NCBI RefSeq assembly: GCF_026339955.1 | Contig: NZ_JAPEPW010000001.1 | Span: 5,849,001 to 5,913,000, forward strand | Length of the DNA stretch: 64,000 bases | Direction: 5' to 3' | Origin: Streptomyces sp. NBC_01549 | Lineage (GTDB): Bacteria; Actinomycetota; Actinomycetes; Streptomycetales; Streptomycetaceae | Shown: piece after piece, positions 45,318 through 54,213 of the stretch | How the letters are laid out: each line of letters starts with the position of its first letter | How positions within the stretch are numbered: the first letter of the stretch is position 1 | Notes under the pieces: generated by a model | Told to the model about the DNA's origin: nothing | The model's input: only the letters and a program-made list of their open reading frames with translations | Databases searched by the model: none | Position numbers and translations under genes: made by a program

Positions 45318-47561
45318 TCAGCCCGCTGCCGGGACCTGCGCCTTGAGCAGGGCGGGCAGACGCGTGGTGCGTGGCTTCTGCGGGATCTCGGCCACCGCCC
45401 GCTGCAGTGCCTGCTCCACCCCGTGGACCACGGACAGATGGCGCTCGGCCCGGCCGAAGGCCGTGTAGACCCAGGGCCTGGTCAGGGCCGCCGCGGCGTC
45501 ACCGGGGAGCACCACGACCGCGGCGGGCCAGCGCAGCCCGACCGCCTGGTGCGCCGTGAGCGCCCAGCCGTGCCGTACCGACTGCTCCACCCGCTCCTTG
45601 GGTACGACGACGGGGAGCCCCGAGCACGTCAGGTGCAGCCCGTCGGCGTCGGCCTTCACCACGTGTCCCACCGCCGTACGACCCGGAGCGGGGGAGTAGG
45701 CGACGCGGTCTTCGGGGTCGAAGCCGCCGAAGCGGCCGGGGCCCGGGTTCAGCCGCTCCTTGAGCGCGGTGTTCAGCGCGCGGGTGCCGACCGCGCCGCC
45801 GTGCCCCGGGGTGATCACCTGCGTCTGCTCGGCCGGGATGCCGATGGCGCGCGGCACCGAGTCCGCGACCAGCTGCACGGTCCGGTGCACCGCCTCGCCG
45901 GCGTCCCGCACGGGGACGATCACGACCTCCTTGCCGGGCGCCTCGACCTGGTTGAGCTCGCCGATGCCGACCCCGGAGACCAGCTCGCCGATGGGGCCGG
46001 GGTCCGGCGTCCTCGAGGCCACCTGCGGGCACACGCGGGCGGCGAGCAGGTCGGCGAAGACACGCCCCGGACCGGCCGACCACAGCACACCCGGGTCCCC
46101 GCTCAGCACCAGCCGCGCGCCGTCCGGCAGCGACTCGGCGAGCATCGCCGCCGTCTCGACGTCCAGCTGCGGTGCGTCCAGGACGATCAGGAGGTCCAGG
46201 TCGAAGGCGCCGTCCGCGTCCCGGCCCGGGCCCTCGGCGCCGGAGAGGAGTCCCGCGACGGTGGCGACCCCGGTGACCGGCCCGTCCTCGGCGTCGCCCG
46301 AGGGGCCGTCCGGCAGGTCGTAGCGCGCCGTCCGGACCGTGAAGCCGTCGCGGCCGCTCGGCGTGTGGGCGGCGGCCCAGCCGCGCAGACCGAGACCGCG
46401 CGCGGCGTGCAGCAGCGCCGCCGCCTCCGCCTGGGACGCGTCCCCGCCGGTGTGCAGGACCAGGCCGTGGCCCGCGACCGCCCGGATCAGCTCCGCGGCG
46501 GAGCGGGTGGCCGACGCGGCGGCCTGCTCCCACCCGTCGGCGGAGCCGTCGGCCTTCGGCACCGAGTTCATCACCCGGGCCAGTCCGTCGGCGAGGCTCT
46601 CCTCGGCCAGGGCGTACCGCTCCAGGCCGATGAGGACGCGGACCGGACGCTCCTCGGACTCCTCGGCGCCCTCTTCCTGGGCCGGGGGCGCGGGGTCGAG
46701 GGCGTCCTGGAAGACCAGCGCGTCGCCCTCGGCGAGGGTGCTCTGCACGGCCGCGTCCGGGTCCGGCACCGCGCGCTGGGCGAGCGCGGCGGTGAGCGCG
46801 GGGGCGTCGAGGGCGGTATGCCCGGCGAGGGCCGCCTGATCGAGGAGCCAGACGGTGACCGCCCGGCCGCGCCGCTCGTCGTCCGGGCGGCACTCCGCGC
46901 CGAGCAGCGCGCGGGCGAACCCGTCGGCCTGCTCGGGCCGCACCCCGGCGACCTGCAGCAGCTGCCAGGGGTCCTCGCGCAACTGCTCGTCCGCGCCCTC
47001 GCCGAGAGCCGCGAGGGCCCCCGGTGCGAGGGCGGCGGGTGCGCCGCCTTCGCTCAGTACGGCGCCTACGGCGGCGACGGCTTCCGGTGCGACCGTCACC
47101 GAGGTCCGGGCCGGGGCGGCCACCGGCTCCGGACGGCGCACGGGTTCCGGGGCGACCGTCCTGCGTGGCGTCGGCGCGGGGTCGCGGAAGGCGGTGGCCG
47201 CGGGCTTCTCGCCGCTCTCCACGGCCCGCACCGCCGCGAGCAGATCGGCGGCCGTCCCGCTGAGCTTGGCGCCGGCCTCGATCGGCCCCTGCCTCTCGGC
47301 CTTGCGCCGCTCGATCCGCTCCCGCTCCAGCCGCTGCGCCGCCAACTCCGCCGCGGCCTCGGACAACTTGGCCGCGTCCGCCGCGCCTTCGGTCTCCGTG
47401 CCGCCCTCGGCCGTGGTCCCCTCGCCCCCGGAAGACGTGGTGCCCGCGTCCGCTTCCGTGACCATGTCCGCATCCGTGTCCGCGGTCTGCGGGTCGTCGG
47501 TCGCTCCCGCGCCCGGCGTCCCCGGCTCTGCTTCCTCCGTGGTCTCGGGCTCCGTGCTCAC
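45318..47561 (-). CDS. RecD-like helicase-fold protein with degenerate ATPase motifs
   Basis: 747 residues. Acidic/Thr-rich N-terminus, an Arg-rich coiled-coil-like stretch (ELAAQRLERERIERRKAERQ), then a RecD2-like body: REDPWQLLQVAGVRPEQADGF (helix-hairpin-helix region), a motif II-like DLDLLIVLDAPQLDVETAAM, LVLSGDPGVLWSAGPGRVFA, and the C-terminal HGWALTAHQAVGLRWPAAVV and VYTAFGRAERHLSVVHG (motif VI-like). The Walker A position reads LHTGGDASQAEAAAL instead of GGPGTGKTT, and DEAS has become DAPQ, so ATP hydrolysis is unlikely. It overlaps the aldo/keto reductase gene by 4 nt. Confidence 0.85.
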   Translation of the reverse strand: MSTEPETTEEAEPGTPGAGATDDPQTADTDADMVTEADAGTTSSGGEGTTAEGGTETEGAADAAKLSEAAAELAAQRLERERIERRKAERQGPIEAGAKLSGTAADLLAAVRAVESGEKPAATAFRDPAPTPRRTVAPEPVRRPEPVAAPARTSVTVAPEAVAAVGAVLSEGGAPAALAPGALAALGEGADEQLREDPWQLLQVAGVRPEQADGFARALLGAECRPDDERRGRAVTVWLLDQAALAGHTALDAPALTAALAQRAVPDPDAAVQSTLAEGDALVFQDALDPAPPAQEEGAEESEERPVRVLIGLERYALAEESLADGLARVMNSVPKADGSADGWEQAAASATRSAAELIRAVAGHGLVLHTGGDASQAEAAALLHAARGLGLRGWAAAHTPSGRDGFTVRTARYDLPDGPSGDAEDGPVTGVATVAGLLSGAEGPGRDADGAFDLDLLIVLDAPQLDVETAAMLAESLPDGARLVLSGDPGVLWSAGPGRVFADLLAARVCPQVASRTPDPGPIGELVSGVGIGELNQVEAPGKEVVIVPVRDAGEAVHRTVQLVADSVPRAIGIPAEQTQVITPGHGGAVGTRALNTALKERLNPGPGRFGGFDPEDRVAYSPAPGRTAVGHVVKADADGLHLTCSGLPVVVPKERVEQSVRHGWALTAHQAVGLRWPAAVVVLPGDAAAALTRPWVYTAFGRAERHLSVVHGVEQALQRAVAEIPQKPRTTRLPALLKAQVPAAG

Positions 47562-48541
47562 AGCGTGCTCCAGTCGTGATCGGGATAGTGGTGCACCGGT
47601 GCCGACACATCGTCCAGCGCCCGGCAGATCTCGTCAGGAAGACTAAGGGTCTCCACTGACAACGCGGCCGTGAGCTGCTGCGCGTTGCGCGCGCCGACGA
47701 TCGGGGCGGCGACGCCGGGCCGGTCGCGGACCCAGGCGAGGGCGACCTGCAACGGTGTGACCGCGAGGCCGTCCGCCGCTGTCGCCACCGCGTCCACGAT
47801 GCCGCTCGCCGTGTCGTCCAGGTACGGCGCGACGAACGGCGCGAGGTGCTCCGAGCCGCCCCGGGAGTCCGACGGTGTGCCGCCCCGGTACTTCCCGGTG
47901 AGCACACCGCGCCCGAGCGGGGAGGACGGCAGCAGACCGATGCCCAGGTCGAGCGCCGCGGGCAGCACCTCCCGCTCCACGCCGCGCTGGAGCAGGGAGT
48001 ACTCCAGCTGCGTACTGGCGATCCGGGTCCGTGTGCCGGGCGCCGCCAGCTGCCAGGTCGCCGCCTTGGCGAGCTGCCAGCCGCAGAAGTTGGACACCCC
48101 CGCGTACCGCGCGCGACCGCTGCTGACCGCGAGGTCGAGCGCCTGGAGGGTCTCGTCCAGCGGGGTGTCCGGGTCGAAGGCGTGCACATGCCACAGATCC
48201 ACGTAGTCCGTGCCGAGGCGCTGCAGCGAGGCGTCGAGCGCCGACAGGAGATGCCCGCGCGAGCCGTCGAACCGCCGGTCCGGGTCGGGCACACTGCCCG
48301 CCTTGGTGGAAATGACCAGGTCGCGACGCGGCACGAGCCCTTCTATGAGCTGCCCGATCAGATACTCCGACTCCCCGTCCCCGTACACATCCGCGGTGTC
48401 GACGAGGTTCCCGCCCGCTTCCCAGAACACCTTCAACAGCTCCGCGGCGTCGTGCTCGTCGGTGTCCCGCCCCCAGGTGAGGGTGCCGAGTCCGATCCGG
48501 GACACACGCAGGCCGGTACGGCCGAGATGCCTCTGCTCCAT
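47558..48541 (-). CDS. Aldo/keto reductase
   Basis: 327 residues, TIM barrel. The catalytic tetrad is recognisable: Asp and Tyr in NLVDTADVYGDGESE, Lys in ISTKAGS, His in VDLWHVHAFDPD. GVSNFCGWQLAKA and a late NADPH-binding segment (PIVGARNAQQL) follow. Acts on aldehydes or ketones with NADPH. The start at 48541 (MEQRHLGRTGLRVSRIGLGT) is the conserved N-terminus. It is upstream of, and overlaps by 4 nt, the RecD-like gene. Confidence 0.92.
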   Translation of the reverse strand: MEQRHLGRTGLRVSRIGLGTLTWGRDTDEHDAAELLKVFWEAGGNLVDTADVYGDGESEYLIGQLIEGLVPRRDLVISTKAGSVPDPDRRFDGSRGHLLSALDASLQRLGTDYVDLWHVHAFDPDTPLDETLQALDLAVSSGRARYAGVSNFCGWQLAKAATWQLAAPGTRTRIASTQLEYSLLQRGVEREVLPAALDLGIGLLPSSPLGRGVLTGKYRGGTPSDSRGGSEHLAPFVAPYLDDTASGIVDAVATAADGLAVTPLQVALAWVRDRPGVAAPIVGARNAQQLTAALSVETLSLPDEICRALDDVSAPVHHYPDHDWSTL

Positions 48542-48665
48542 GGACGCCGAGATTACTGGCCAAAACTCGCCTCGTGGGGACCCTGTGGACAACCTGGATG
48601 ATCAGACCTGAACCCGTTCCCGCCGCCGCGCCCACCAGCGCGCTAGGGTCTCCGGCACAAGGGAC

Positions 48666-48681
48666 GTTACTGATCGGTAAG
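48666..48681. promoter_or_regulatory. Operator-like motif GTTACTGATCGGTAAG, copy 2
   Basis: 11 bp before the ATG of the F420-type oxidoreductase. It contains TTAC...GTAA as an almost perfect palindrome and matches the reverse complement of 27189-27204 at 15 of 16 positions. Confidence 0.6.
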
Positions 48682-48691
48682 GGGATCGGCC

Positions 48692-49747
48692 ATGCAGCTC
48701 GGGATCAACCTCGGCTACTGGGGCGGCGGAATGGACGCGGACAATCTCGCCGTCGCCCAGGAGGCCGACCGACTGGGATACGCGGTGTGCTGGGCCGCCG
48801 AGGCCTACGGCTCGGACGCGGCCACCGTGCTCACCTGGGTCGCCGCCAAGACCGAACGCATCGACGTCGGCTCGGCGATCTTCCAGATCCCGGCCCGTCA
48901 GCCCGCGATGACCGCGATGACCGCCGCGACGCTCGACTCGCTCTCCGGCGGGCGCTTCCGCCTCGGCCTCGGCGTCTCCGGGCCGCAGGTCTCCGAGGGC
49001 TGGTACGGCGTCAAGTTCGACAAGCCGCTGGCCCGCACCCGCGAGTACGTCGAGATCGTACGCAAGGCGATGACCCGCGAGCGGCTGTCGTACGAGGGCG
49101 AGCACTGGACGCTGCCGCTGCCGGGCGGTCCGGGCAAGCCGATCAAACTGACGGTGCACCCGCAGCGCGAGCACATTCCGCTGTACATCGCCGCGATCGG
49201 CCCGAAGAACCTGGAGCAGACCGGTGAGATCGCCGACGGCGCCCTGCTGATCTTCCCCTCGGCCGAGCACATCGAGGACACCGCGCTCCGGCACCTGCGG
49301 GCGGGCCGCGAGAAGGCCGGCAAGACCATGGAGGGCTTCGACGTCTGTCCGACGCTGCCGCTCGCCGTAGGCGCCGACAAGGACGTGCCGGCGCTCGCCG
49401 ACATGTTCCGCCCGTACACCGCGCTGTACGTGGGCGGCATGGGCAGCCGCAAGCAGAACTTCTACAACCAGCTCGCCCAGCGCATGGGGTACGAGAAGGA
49501 GGCCGCCGAGATCCAGGACAAGTACCTGTCCGGCGACAAGGAGGGCGCGGCCGCCGCCGTTCCGCACGCGCTCATCGACCAGACCACACTGCTCGGCTCC
49601 GTGGACCGCATCGCCGACCGGATGCGGGCCTACGCGGCGGCGGGTGTCACCACGCTCACGCTGTCGCCCGCCGGCTTCACGCTGGAGGACCGGATCGCCT
49701 CGCTCCGCGCCGGTTCGGACGCGCTGGAGCGGGCCGGTCTGGCGTAA
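48692..49747 (+). CDS. LLM-class (F420-dependent) oxidoreductase
   Basis: 351 residues, luciferase-like TIM barrel: MQLGINLGYWGGGMDADNLA, TERIDVGSAIFQIPARQPAM, LDSLSGGRFRLGLGVSGPQV, SEGWYGVKFDKPLARTREYV and a C-terminal GVTTLTLSPAGFTLEDRIAS. Members of this branch use coenzyme F420 to oxidise or reduce small molecules; some act on lipids. The start at 48692 is the only ATG before the conserved strand. An operator-like motif lies directly upstream, shared with the FAD dehydrogenase at 27.4 kb. Confidence 0.92.
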   Translation: MQLGINLGYWGGGMDADNLAVAQEADRLGYAVCWAAEAYGSDAATVLTWVAAKTERIDVGSAIFQIPARQPAMTAMTAATLDSLSGGRFRLGLGVSGPQVSEGWYGVKFDKPLARTREYVEIVRKAMTRERLSYEGEHWTLPLPGGPGKPIKLTVHPQREHIPLYIAAIGPKNLEQTGEIADGALLIFPSAEHIEDTALRHLRAGREKAGKTMEGFDVCPTLPLAVGADKDVPALADMFRPYTALYVGGMGSRKQNFYNQLAQRMGYEKEAAEIQDKYLSGDKEGAAAAVPHALIDQTTLLGSVDRIADRMRAYAAAGVTTLTLSPAGFTLEDRIASLRAGSDALERAGLA

Positions 49748-49787
49748 CGCGTCGGAAGCCCTTTTCGGAGGGGCGCAAGAAGTTCCG

Positions 49788-49828
49788 CGGCCGTGGTGGG
49801 GGCTCGGGGGTCTTCCCCGCCACGGCCG
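49788..49828 (+). terminator. Terminator after the LLM oxidoreductase
   Basis: A 14-bp stem with one G-U pair (49788-49801 with 49815-49828) and a 13-nt loop, 41 nt after the stop codon. Confidence 0.7.
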
Positions 49829-49981
49829 TCTCCGGGAACAACGCGCGGGCGCGCCCTGGGTTACGTGCCCGGGCCCGTTCCGCCGTCCTTCGTTCGGCGC
49901 ATTTGTCCGACACATCGGTTGCCGGGCTGCCCGCATCCCATTTGACTCGTTTTCTGCGGACCCTGCAGAAAGGTGTCATAG

Positions 49982-50770
49982 ATGCTTTCGGCCAAGAGTC
50001 TGTTCCAGGAGATCCTCGACAACGACGAGTCGTTCCGGCTCTTCTGCTCCATAGCCGCCAGCGGGGAGTCGCAGGGTGGCTGGGAGAACGCGCGCATCGC
50101 CGCCCTCGTCCCGCAGAGCGCACGCGAACTCGCCCCGAAGATCGCCCGGCACGGCGCCGACGAGGACAAGCACGGGCGGATCTTCCACGCCCTGATGAAC
50201 AGGCGCGGCCTCGCACCGGCCGAGGTCCCGGCCGACACCGACTACACGATGCTCCTGGAACGGCACGGGATCGGCCTCGCCCACGACAAGCTGAAGAGCG
50301 AGCAGCGACTCACCGTGGAGGACATCGTCACCTACCTCGCCCACAGCAGGGTCACCGAGCAGCGTGCCTCCGAGCAGATGGAGCTGCTGCGCAGGCACTT
50401 CGGCGACCATCCCGGCATCGGGCGCGCGGTCCGGATGATCTCCCAGGACGAGGACAGGCACCTTGCCTACTGCCACGAGGAGCTGCTCCGCCTGGCGTCC
50501 GCCGGACACGGCCGGGCCATCCGGCGGACGCTGCGCGCGTGCGCGCTCGCCGAGATCCGCGTCTACCGGGACGTCAGTCTCGCGGTGATGGCCCACATGG
50601 GACGCATCCTCGGCTGGTCGAGGGCCAAGACGGCGACGCTCGCCGCCGCCATCCACGCCGTCTACGCTTGCGAGCGCGCCGCGGGCTGGCGCCGCATGGT
50701 CTCCCTGAAGATGCCGGAGCAGCGCAACGCCCTGGGCGACCCCGCGCCGCCCGCACCGGAGTTGGCGTGA
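49982..50770 (+). CDS. Ferritin-like diiron protein
   Basis: 262 residues, helical. Carboxylate/His motifs typical of a diiron four-helix bundle occur in order: HGADEDKHGRIFHALM (E-x2-H), SRVTEQRASEQMELL, and SQDEDRHLAYCHEEL (E-D-R-H). An oxidase or hydroxylase role is possible; the family is not storage ferritin. The ATG at 49982 has only a weak AAAGG site. It converges on corA. Confidence 0.85.
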   Translation: MLSAKSLFQEILDNDESFRLFCSIAASGESQGGWENARIAALVPQSARELAPKIARHGADEDKHGRIFHALMNRRGLAPAEVPADTDYTMLLERHGIGLAHDKLKSEQRLTVEDIVTYLAHSRVTEQRASEQMELLRRHFGDHPGIGRAVRMISQDEDRHLAYCHEELLRLASAGHGRAIRRTLRACALAEIRVYRDVSLAVMAHMGRILGWSRAKTATLAAAIHAVYACERAAGWRRMVSLKMPEQRNALGDPAPPAPELA

Positions 50771-50804
50771 CCCGCGGCCGCGAGCCCTCCGTACGTCGAA
50801 CACG

Positions 50805-51803
50805 TCACAGCCAGCCCCGCCGCTTGAAGAGGTGGTACAGCAGGAACTCCAGCGCCGCCATCGCCAGGATCACCGCCGGGTACGACCAGAGCCAGTGCAG
50901 CTCGGGCATGTGGTCGAAGTTCATGCCGTAGATGCCGGCGATCATCGTGGGGACCGCGGCCATGGCCGCCCATGCCGAGATCTTCCGCATGTCGTCGTTC
51001 TGGCGCACGCTCATCTGCGCGAGATGCGCCGAGAGAATGTCCGAGACGAGCCGGTCCAGGCTCTCCACCGACTCGTTCACACGGGCCAGGTGGTCGTTGA
51101 CGTCGCGGAAGAAGGGGTGCGCCTTCTCGTTCACGAACGGCACCGGGGCGCCGGCGGTGCCCGAGCGCGAGAGCCGGGTCAGCGGAACGGTCAGTGGGCC
51201 CGTCGCCCGCCGGAACTCCAGGATCTGCCGCTTGAACGTGTAGATCCTGGACGCGGTGTGCCGCGAACCCCCGCCGCTCGGCGAGAAGACCTCCGCCTCC
51301 AGCCCCTCCAGGTCCGTCTGGAGCTCGGTCGCCACCCCCAGGTAGTGGTCGACCGTGGCGTCGGCGATCGAGTAGAGCGCCGCCGTCGGCCCCTGCCGCA
51401 GCATCTCGGGATCCGCCTCCAGCCGGCGGCGCACCTCCGCGAGAGGCGAGCACTCGCCGTGCCGGACGGTCACCACGAAGGAGTCCCCTATGAACACCAT
51501 CACCTCACCGGTGGTGACGACATCGCTCTGCGCCTCGTACGCGACCGGCTTCAGGACCATGAACAGCGAGTCGTCGAACACCTCCAGCTTGGGCCGCTGA
51601 TGCGCCTTGAGGGCGTCCTCGACGGCCAGCGGGTGCAGCCCGAACTCCTCGGTGACGAGGTCGAACTCCTGCTCCGTCGGCTCGTACAGCCCGATCCAGA
51701 CGAACGCGTCGCCCTCGGCGCGCGCCAGGGCCAGAGCGTCGGAGAGGTCCTCGGGGCCCTCCGTCCGACGCCCGTCGTGGTACACGGCGCAGTCGACGAT
51801 CAC
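50805..51803 (-). CDS. corA: Magnesium/cobalt transporter CorA
   Basis: 332 residues. N-terminal cytoplasmic funnel domain (FVWIGLYEPTEQEFDLV, HPLAVEDALKAHQRPKLEVF), a long helix, two C-terminal membrane helices and the selectivity motif YGMNF (AGIYGMNFDHMPE). It ends in a basic tail (FKRRGWL). It takes up Mg2+ and may carry Co2+ or Ni2+. The GTG start at 51803 (V/M-IVDCAVYHDG) is chosen; a longer frame to 51839 lacks a good ribosome-binding site. Confidence 0.93.
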   Translation of the reverse strand: MIVDCAVYHDGRRTEGPEDLSDALALARAEGDAFVWIGLYEPTEQEFDLVTEEFGLHPLAVEDALKAHQRPKLEVFDDSLFMVLKPVAYEAQSDVVTTGEVMVFIGDSFVVTVRHGECSPLAEVRRRLEADPEMLRQGPTAALYSIADATVDHYLGVATELQTDLEGLEAEVFSPSGGGSRHTASRIYTFKRQILEFRRATGPLTVPLTRLSRSGTAGAPVPFVNEKAHPFFRDVNDHLARVNESVESLDRLVSDILSAHLAQMSVRQNDDMRKISAWAAMAAVPTMIAGIYGMNFDHMPELHWLWSYPAVILAMAALEFLLYHLFKRRGWL

Positions 51804-51901
51804 GGAGCGTATTCTCCCGTCGTCCGGCCGGCACCGCACTCCGGCCGCCGTTGTCCACAGGCCCCGCCGGCTCCCCGAGCCACCCGTTTACGCTGGGCCG
51901 C

Positions 51902-52588
51902 ATGCCCACCCTGATTCTCGTACGGCACGGACGTTCGACCGCCAACACCGCTGGGCTGCTCGCGGGCTGGACGCCGGGCGTCGCCCTCGACGCGCGCGGC
52001 GCTCAGCAGGCCGCGGCGCTGCCCGGGCGGCTCGCCGCGCTGCCGATCTCCGAAGTCGTCACCAGCCCCCTGCAGCGCTGCCAGGAGACCGTGCAGCCGC
52101 TGCTCGACGCCCGCCCCGAGCTGCGCGTGCACACCGACGAGCGGATCGGCGAGGCGCACTACGGGGACTGGTCCGGCCGCAAGCTCGCCGAGCTGAAGGA
52201 CGAGCCGCTGATGGAGGTCGTACAGGCGCATCCGTCCGCGGCCGCGTTCCCCGGCGGAGAATCGATGCGGGCCATGCAGACCCGGGCCGCCGAAGCGGTG
52301 CGGGAGTGGAACGCGCGCGTGGAGCGCGATCACGGCGGCGACGCCGTATATGTGATGTGCTCTCACGGCGACATCATCAAATCCCTCGTCGCGGACGCAC
52401 TCGGACTTCATCTCGACCTCTTCCAGCGGATCTCTGTAGAACCGTGTTCCATCACCGCGATCCGTTACACACGACTGCGTCCCTTCCTCGTCCGCCTCGG
52501 GGACACGGGCGACCTCGCCTCCTTGGCGCCGCGCGAGGAGCCCCCGAGCGGGGACGCACCGGTCGGGGGCGGTGCGGGCGCACCGTGA
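51902..52588 (+). CDS. Histidine phosphatase (phosphoglycerate-mutase-like family)
   Basis: 228 residues. LILVRHGRSTANTAGLLAGW carries the catalytic RHG motif, HYGDWSGRKLAELK the partner acidic residue, and VMCSHGDIIKSLVADALG the second His. It dephosphorylates a small metabolite; the family is conserved in actinobacteria (MSMEG_4193 type). The start at 51902 is 7 nt after a TACGCT -10 element, so the mRNA is probably leaderless; an upstream in-frame start at 51851 would be within the promoter. It is followed by the DUF3090 and SCO1664-family genes, probably as one operon. Confidence 0.9.
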   Translation: MPTLILVRHGRSTANTAGLLAGWTPGVALDARGAQQAAALPGRLAALPISEVVTSPLQRCQETVQPLLDARPELRVHTDERIGEAHYGDWSGRKLAELKDEPLMEVVQAHPSAAAFPGGESMRAMQTRAAEAVREWNARVERDHGGDAVYVMCSHGDIIKSLVADALGLHLDLFQRISVEPCSITAIRYTRLRPFLVRLGDTGDLASLAPREEPPSGDAPVGGGAGAP

Positions 52589-52710
52589 TCGTCGGCCGCA
52601 GTAGGGTGAAGCGGTTGAAGCAGCGCAAGTAGTCGTCAGCAAGTTGTCAGCAGCCGATGCGGACCCAGGCAGTCAGCCGGTCCACATGCCGATTCCAATG
52701 GAGACAGGAC

Positions 52711-53301
52711 GTGTCCCGTCAGGTGTTCCTCTACGACCCCCCGGACCGTTTCGTCGCCGGTACGGTCGGGTTGCCCGGGCGCCGTACCTTCTTCCTGCAG
52801 GCCTCCTCAGGCCCCCGGGTGACCAGCGTCGCCCTGGAGAAGACCCAGGTCGCCGCGCTCGCCGAGCGCATGGACGAGCTCCTCGACGAGGTCGTACGGC
52901 GCACCGGCGGCAGCGCCCCCGTCCCGGCCATGGCCCCCACCGAGGTGTCCGACACCGCCCCTCTCGACACCCCGGTGGAGGAGGAGTTCCGGGTCGGCAC
53001 GATGGCGCTGGCCTGGGACGGTGAGGAACAGCGCATGATCGTCGAGGCGCAGGCCCTCGTCGAGCTCGACGCCGACACCGACGAGGACCTCGCCGAGGCC
53101 GAGGAAAGGTTGCTCCAGGACGAGGAGAACGGTCCGCCGATGCTCCGCGTCCGGCTCACCGGTGCGCAGGCCAGGGCCTTCGCCAAGCGGGCCCTCGACG
53201 TCGTCAACGCGGGCCGGCCGCCCTGCCCGCTGTGCAGCCTCCCGCTCGACCCGGAAGGACACGTATGTCCGCGACAGAACGGATACCGCCGCGGAGCGTG
53301 A
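52711..53301 (+). CDS. DUF3090 family protein
   Basis: 196 residues from the GTG at 52711: SRQVFLYDPPDRFVAGTVGL, PGRRTFFLQASSGPRVTSVA, MALAWDGEEQRMIVEAQAL, and a C-terminal zinc ribbon CPLCSLPLDPEGHVC. The family always sits next to a histidine phosphatase and a SCO1664-type protein in actinobacteria, which suggests a shared but unknown function. Its end overlaps the SCO1664-family gene by 37 nt. Confidence 0.9.
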   Translation: MSRQVFLYDPPDRFVAGTVGLPGRRTFFLQASSGPRVTSVALEKTQVAALAERMDELLDEVVRRTGGSAPVPAMAPTEVSDTAPLDTPVEEEFRVGTMALAWDGEEQRMIVEAQALVELDADTDEDLAEAEERLLQDEENGPPMLRVRLTGAQARAFAKRALDVVNAGRPPCPLCSLPLDPEGHVCPRQNGYRRGA

Positions 53302-54092
53302 CCACGGCCGAGCTGCTCGCCCTGGGCGAGCTGAAGGTGCGCGGACGGATCCGTGAGGCGTCGAACGCGGTGCTGTACTGCTCCGTGTCGTACGAGGGCC
53401 GGGACGCGTTCTGCGTCTACAAGCCGGTCGCCGGGGAGCGGCCCCTGTGGGACTTCCCCGACGGGACCCTCGCCCAGCGTGAGGTGGCCGCGTACGAGGT
53501 CTCCGAGGCCACCGGCTGGGGGCTGGTTCCCACCACCGTGCTGCGAGAGGGGCCCTACGGCGAGGGCATGTGCCAGCTGTGGGTCGAGGCCTTGCCCGAG
53601 GCGGACGGGGACGGGCTGCTGGCCCTGGTGGAGGGCGAGGAGCCCGCGGAGGGCTGGAAGGCCGTCGGCCTGGCCGAGGTCGGCGAGGGGGAGACGGCGC
53701 TGCTCGTGCACGCCGACGACGTCCGGCTGCGGCGGCTCGCCGTGCTCGACGCCGTGATCAACAACGCGGACCGCAAGGGCGGGCATCTGCTGCCCGCCGG
53801 TGAGGGTCGGTTGTACGGCATCGACCACGGGGTCACCTTCAACGCCGAGAACAAGCTGCGCACGCTGCTGTGGGGCTGGGCGGGAGAGTCGCTGACGCCT
53901 GAGGCGGTCGAGGTCCTCACCTCCCTGCGGGACGGCCTGGCGCCGGGCGCGCCGCTCGCCACCCGGTTGGCCGAACTCATCACCACGGCTGAGATCGACG
54001 CCACACGGGCGCGTGTGGAGGCGATGCTCTCGTCGGGGAAGCACCCGGAGCCGAGCGGGGAGTGGCCGGCGATCCCCTGGCCACCGGTGTAG
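53265..54092 (+). CDS. SCO1664-family protein (PI3K-like kinase fold)
   Basis: 275 residues. AVLYCSVSYEGRDAFCVYKP (ATP-binding Lys), WDFPDGTLAQREVAAYEVSE, INNADRKGGHLLPAGEGRLY (catalytic-loop-like, with Asn-Asn-x-Asp) and GIDHGVTFNAENKLRTLLWG (metal-binding DHG) resemble the PI3K/HipA-like kinase fold. The substrate is unknown. The ATG at 53265 follows GGAAGGA within the end of the DUF3090 gene. Conserved neighbour of mshC. Confidence 0.9.
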   Translation: MSATERIPPRSVTTAELLALGELKVRGRIREASNAVLYCSVSYEGRDAFCVYKPVAGERPLWDFPDGTLAQREVAAYEVSEATGWGLVPTTVLREGPYGEGMCQLWVEALPEADGDGLLALVEGEEPAEGWKAVGLAEVGEGETALLVHADDVRLRRLAVLDAVINNADRKGGHLLPAGEGRLYGIDHGVTFNAENKLRTLLWGWAGESLTPEAVEVLTSLRDGLAPGAPLATRLAELITTAEIDATRARVEAMLSSGKHPEPSGEWPAIPWPPV

Positions 54093-54213
54093 GCACCCCC
54101 GGCCCCGTAGGACCGGGTGACGCACATCGCCGGGCGTTGCGCAAGAGGGTGTTCTTCGTCATCACGGCTGGTCCGGGTCGTATACGGAAGTTCCGTCCGG
54201 TTAGGCTCATGAC

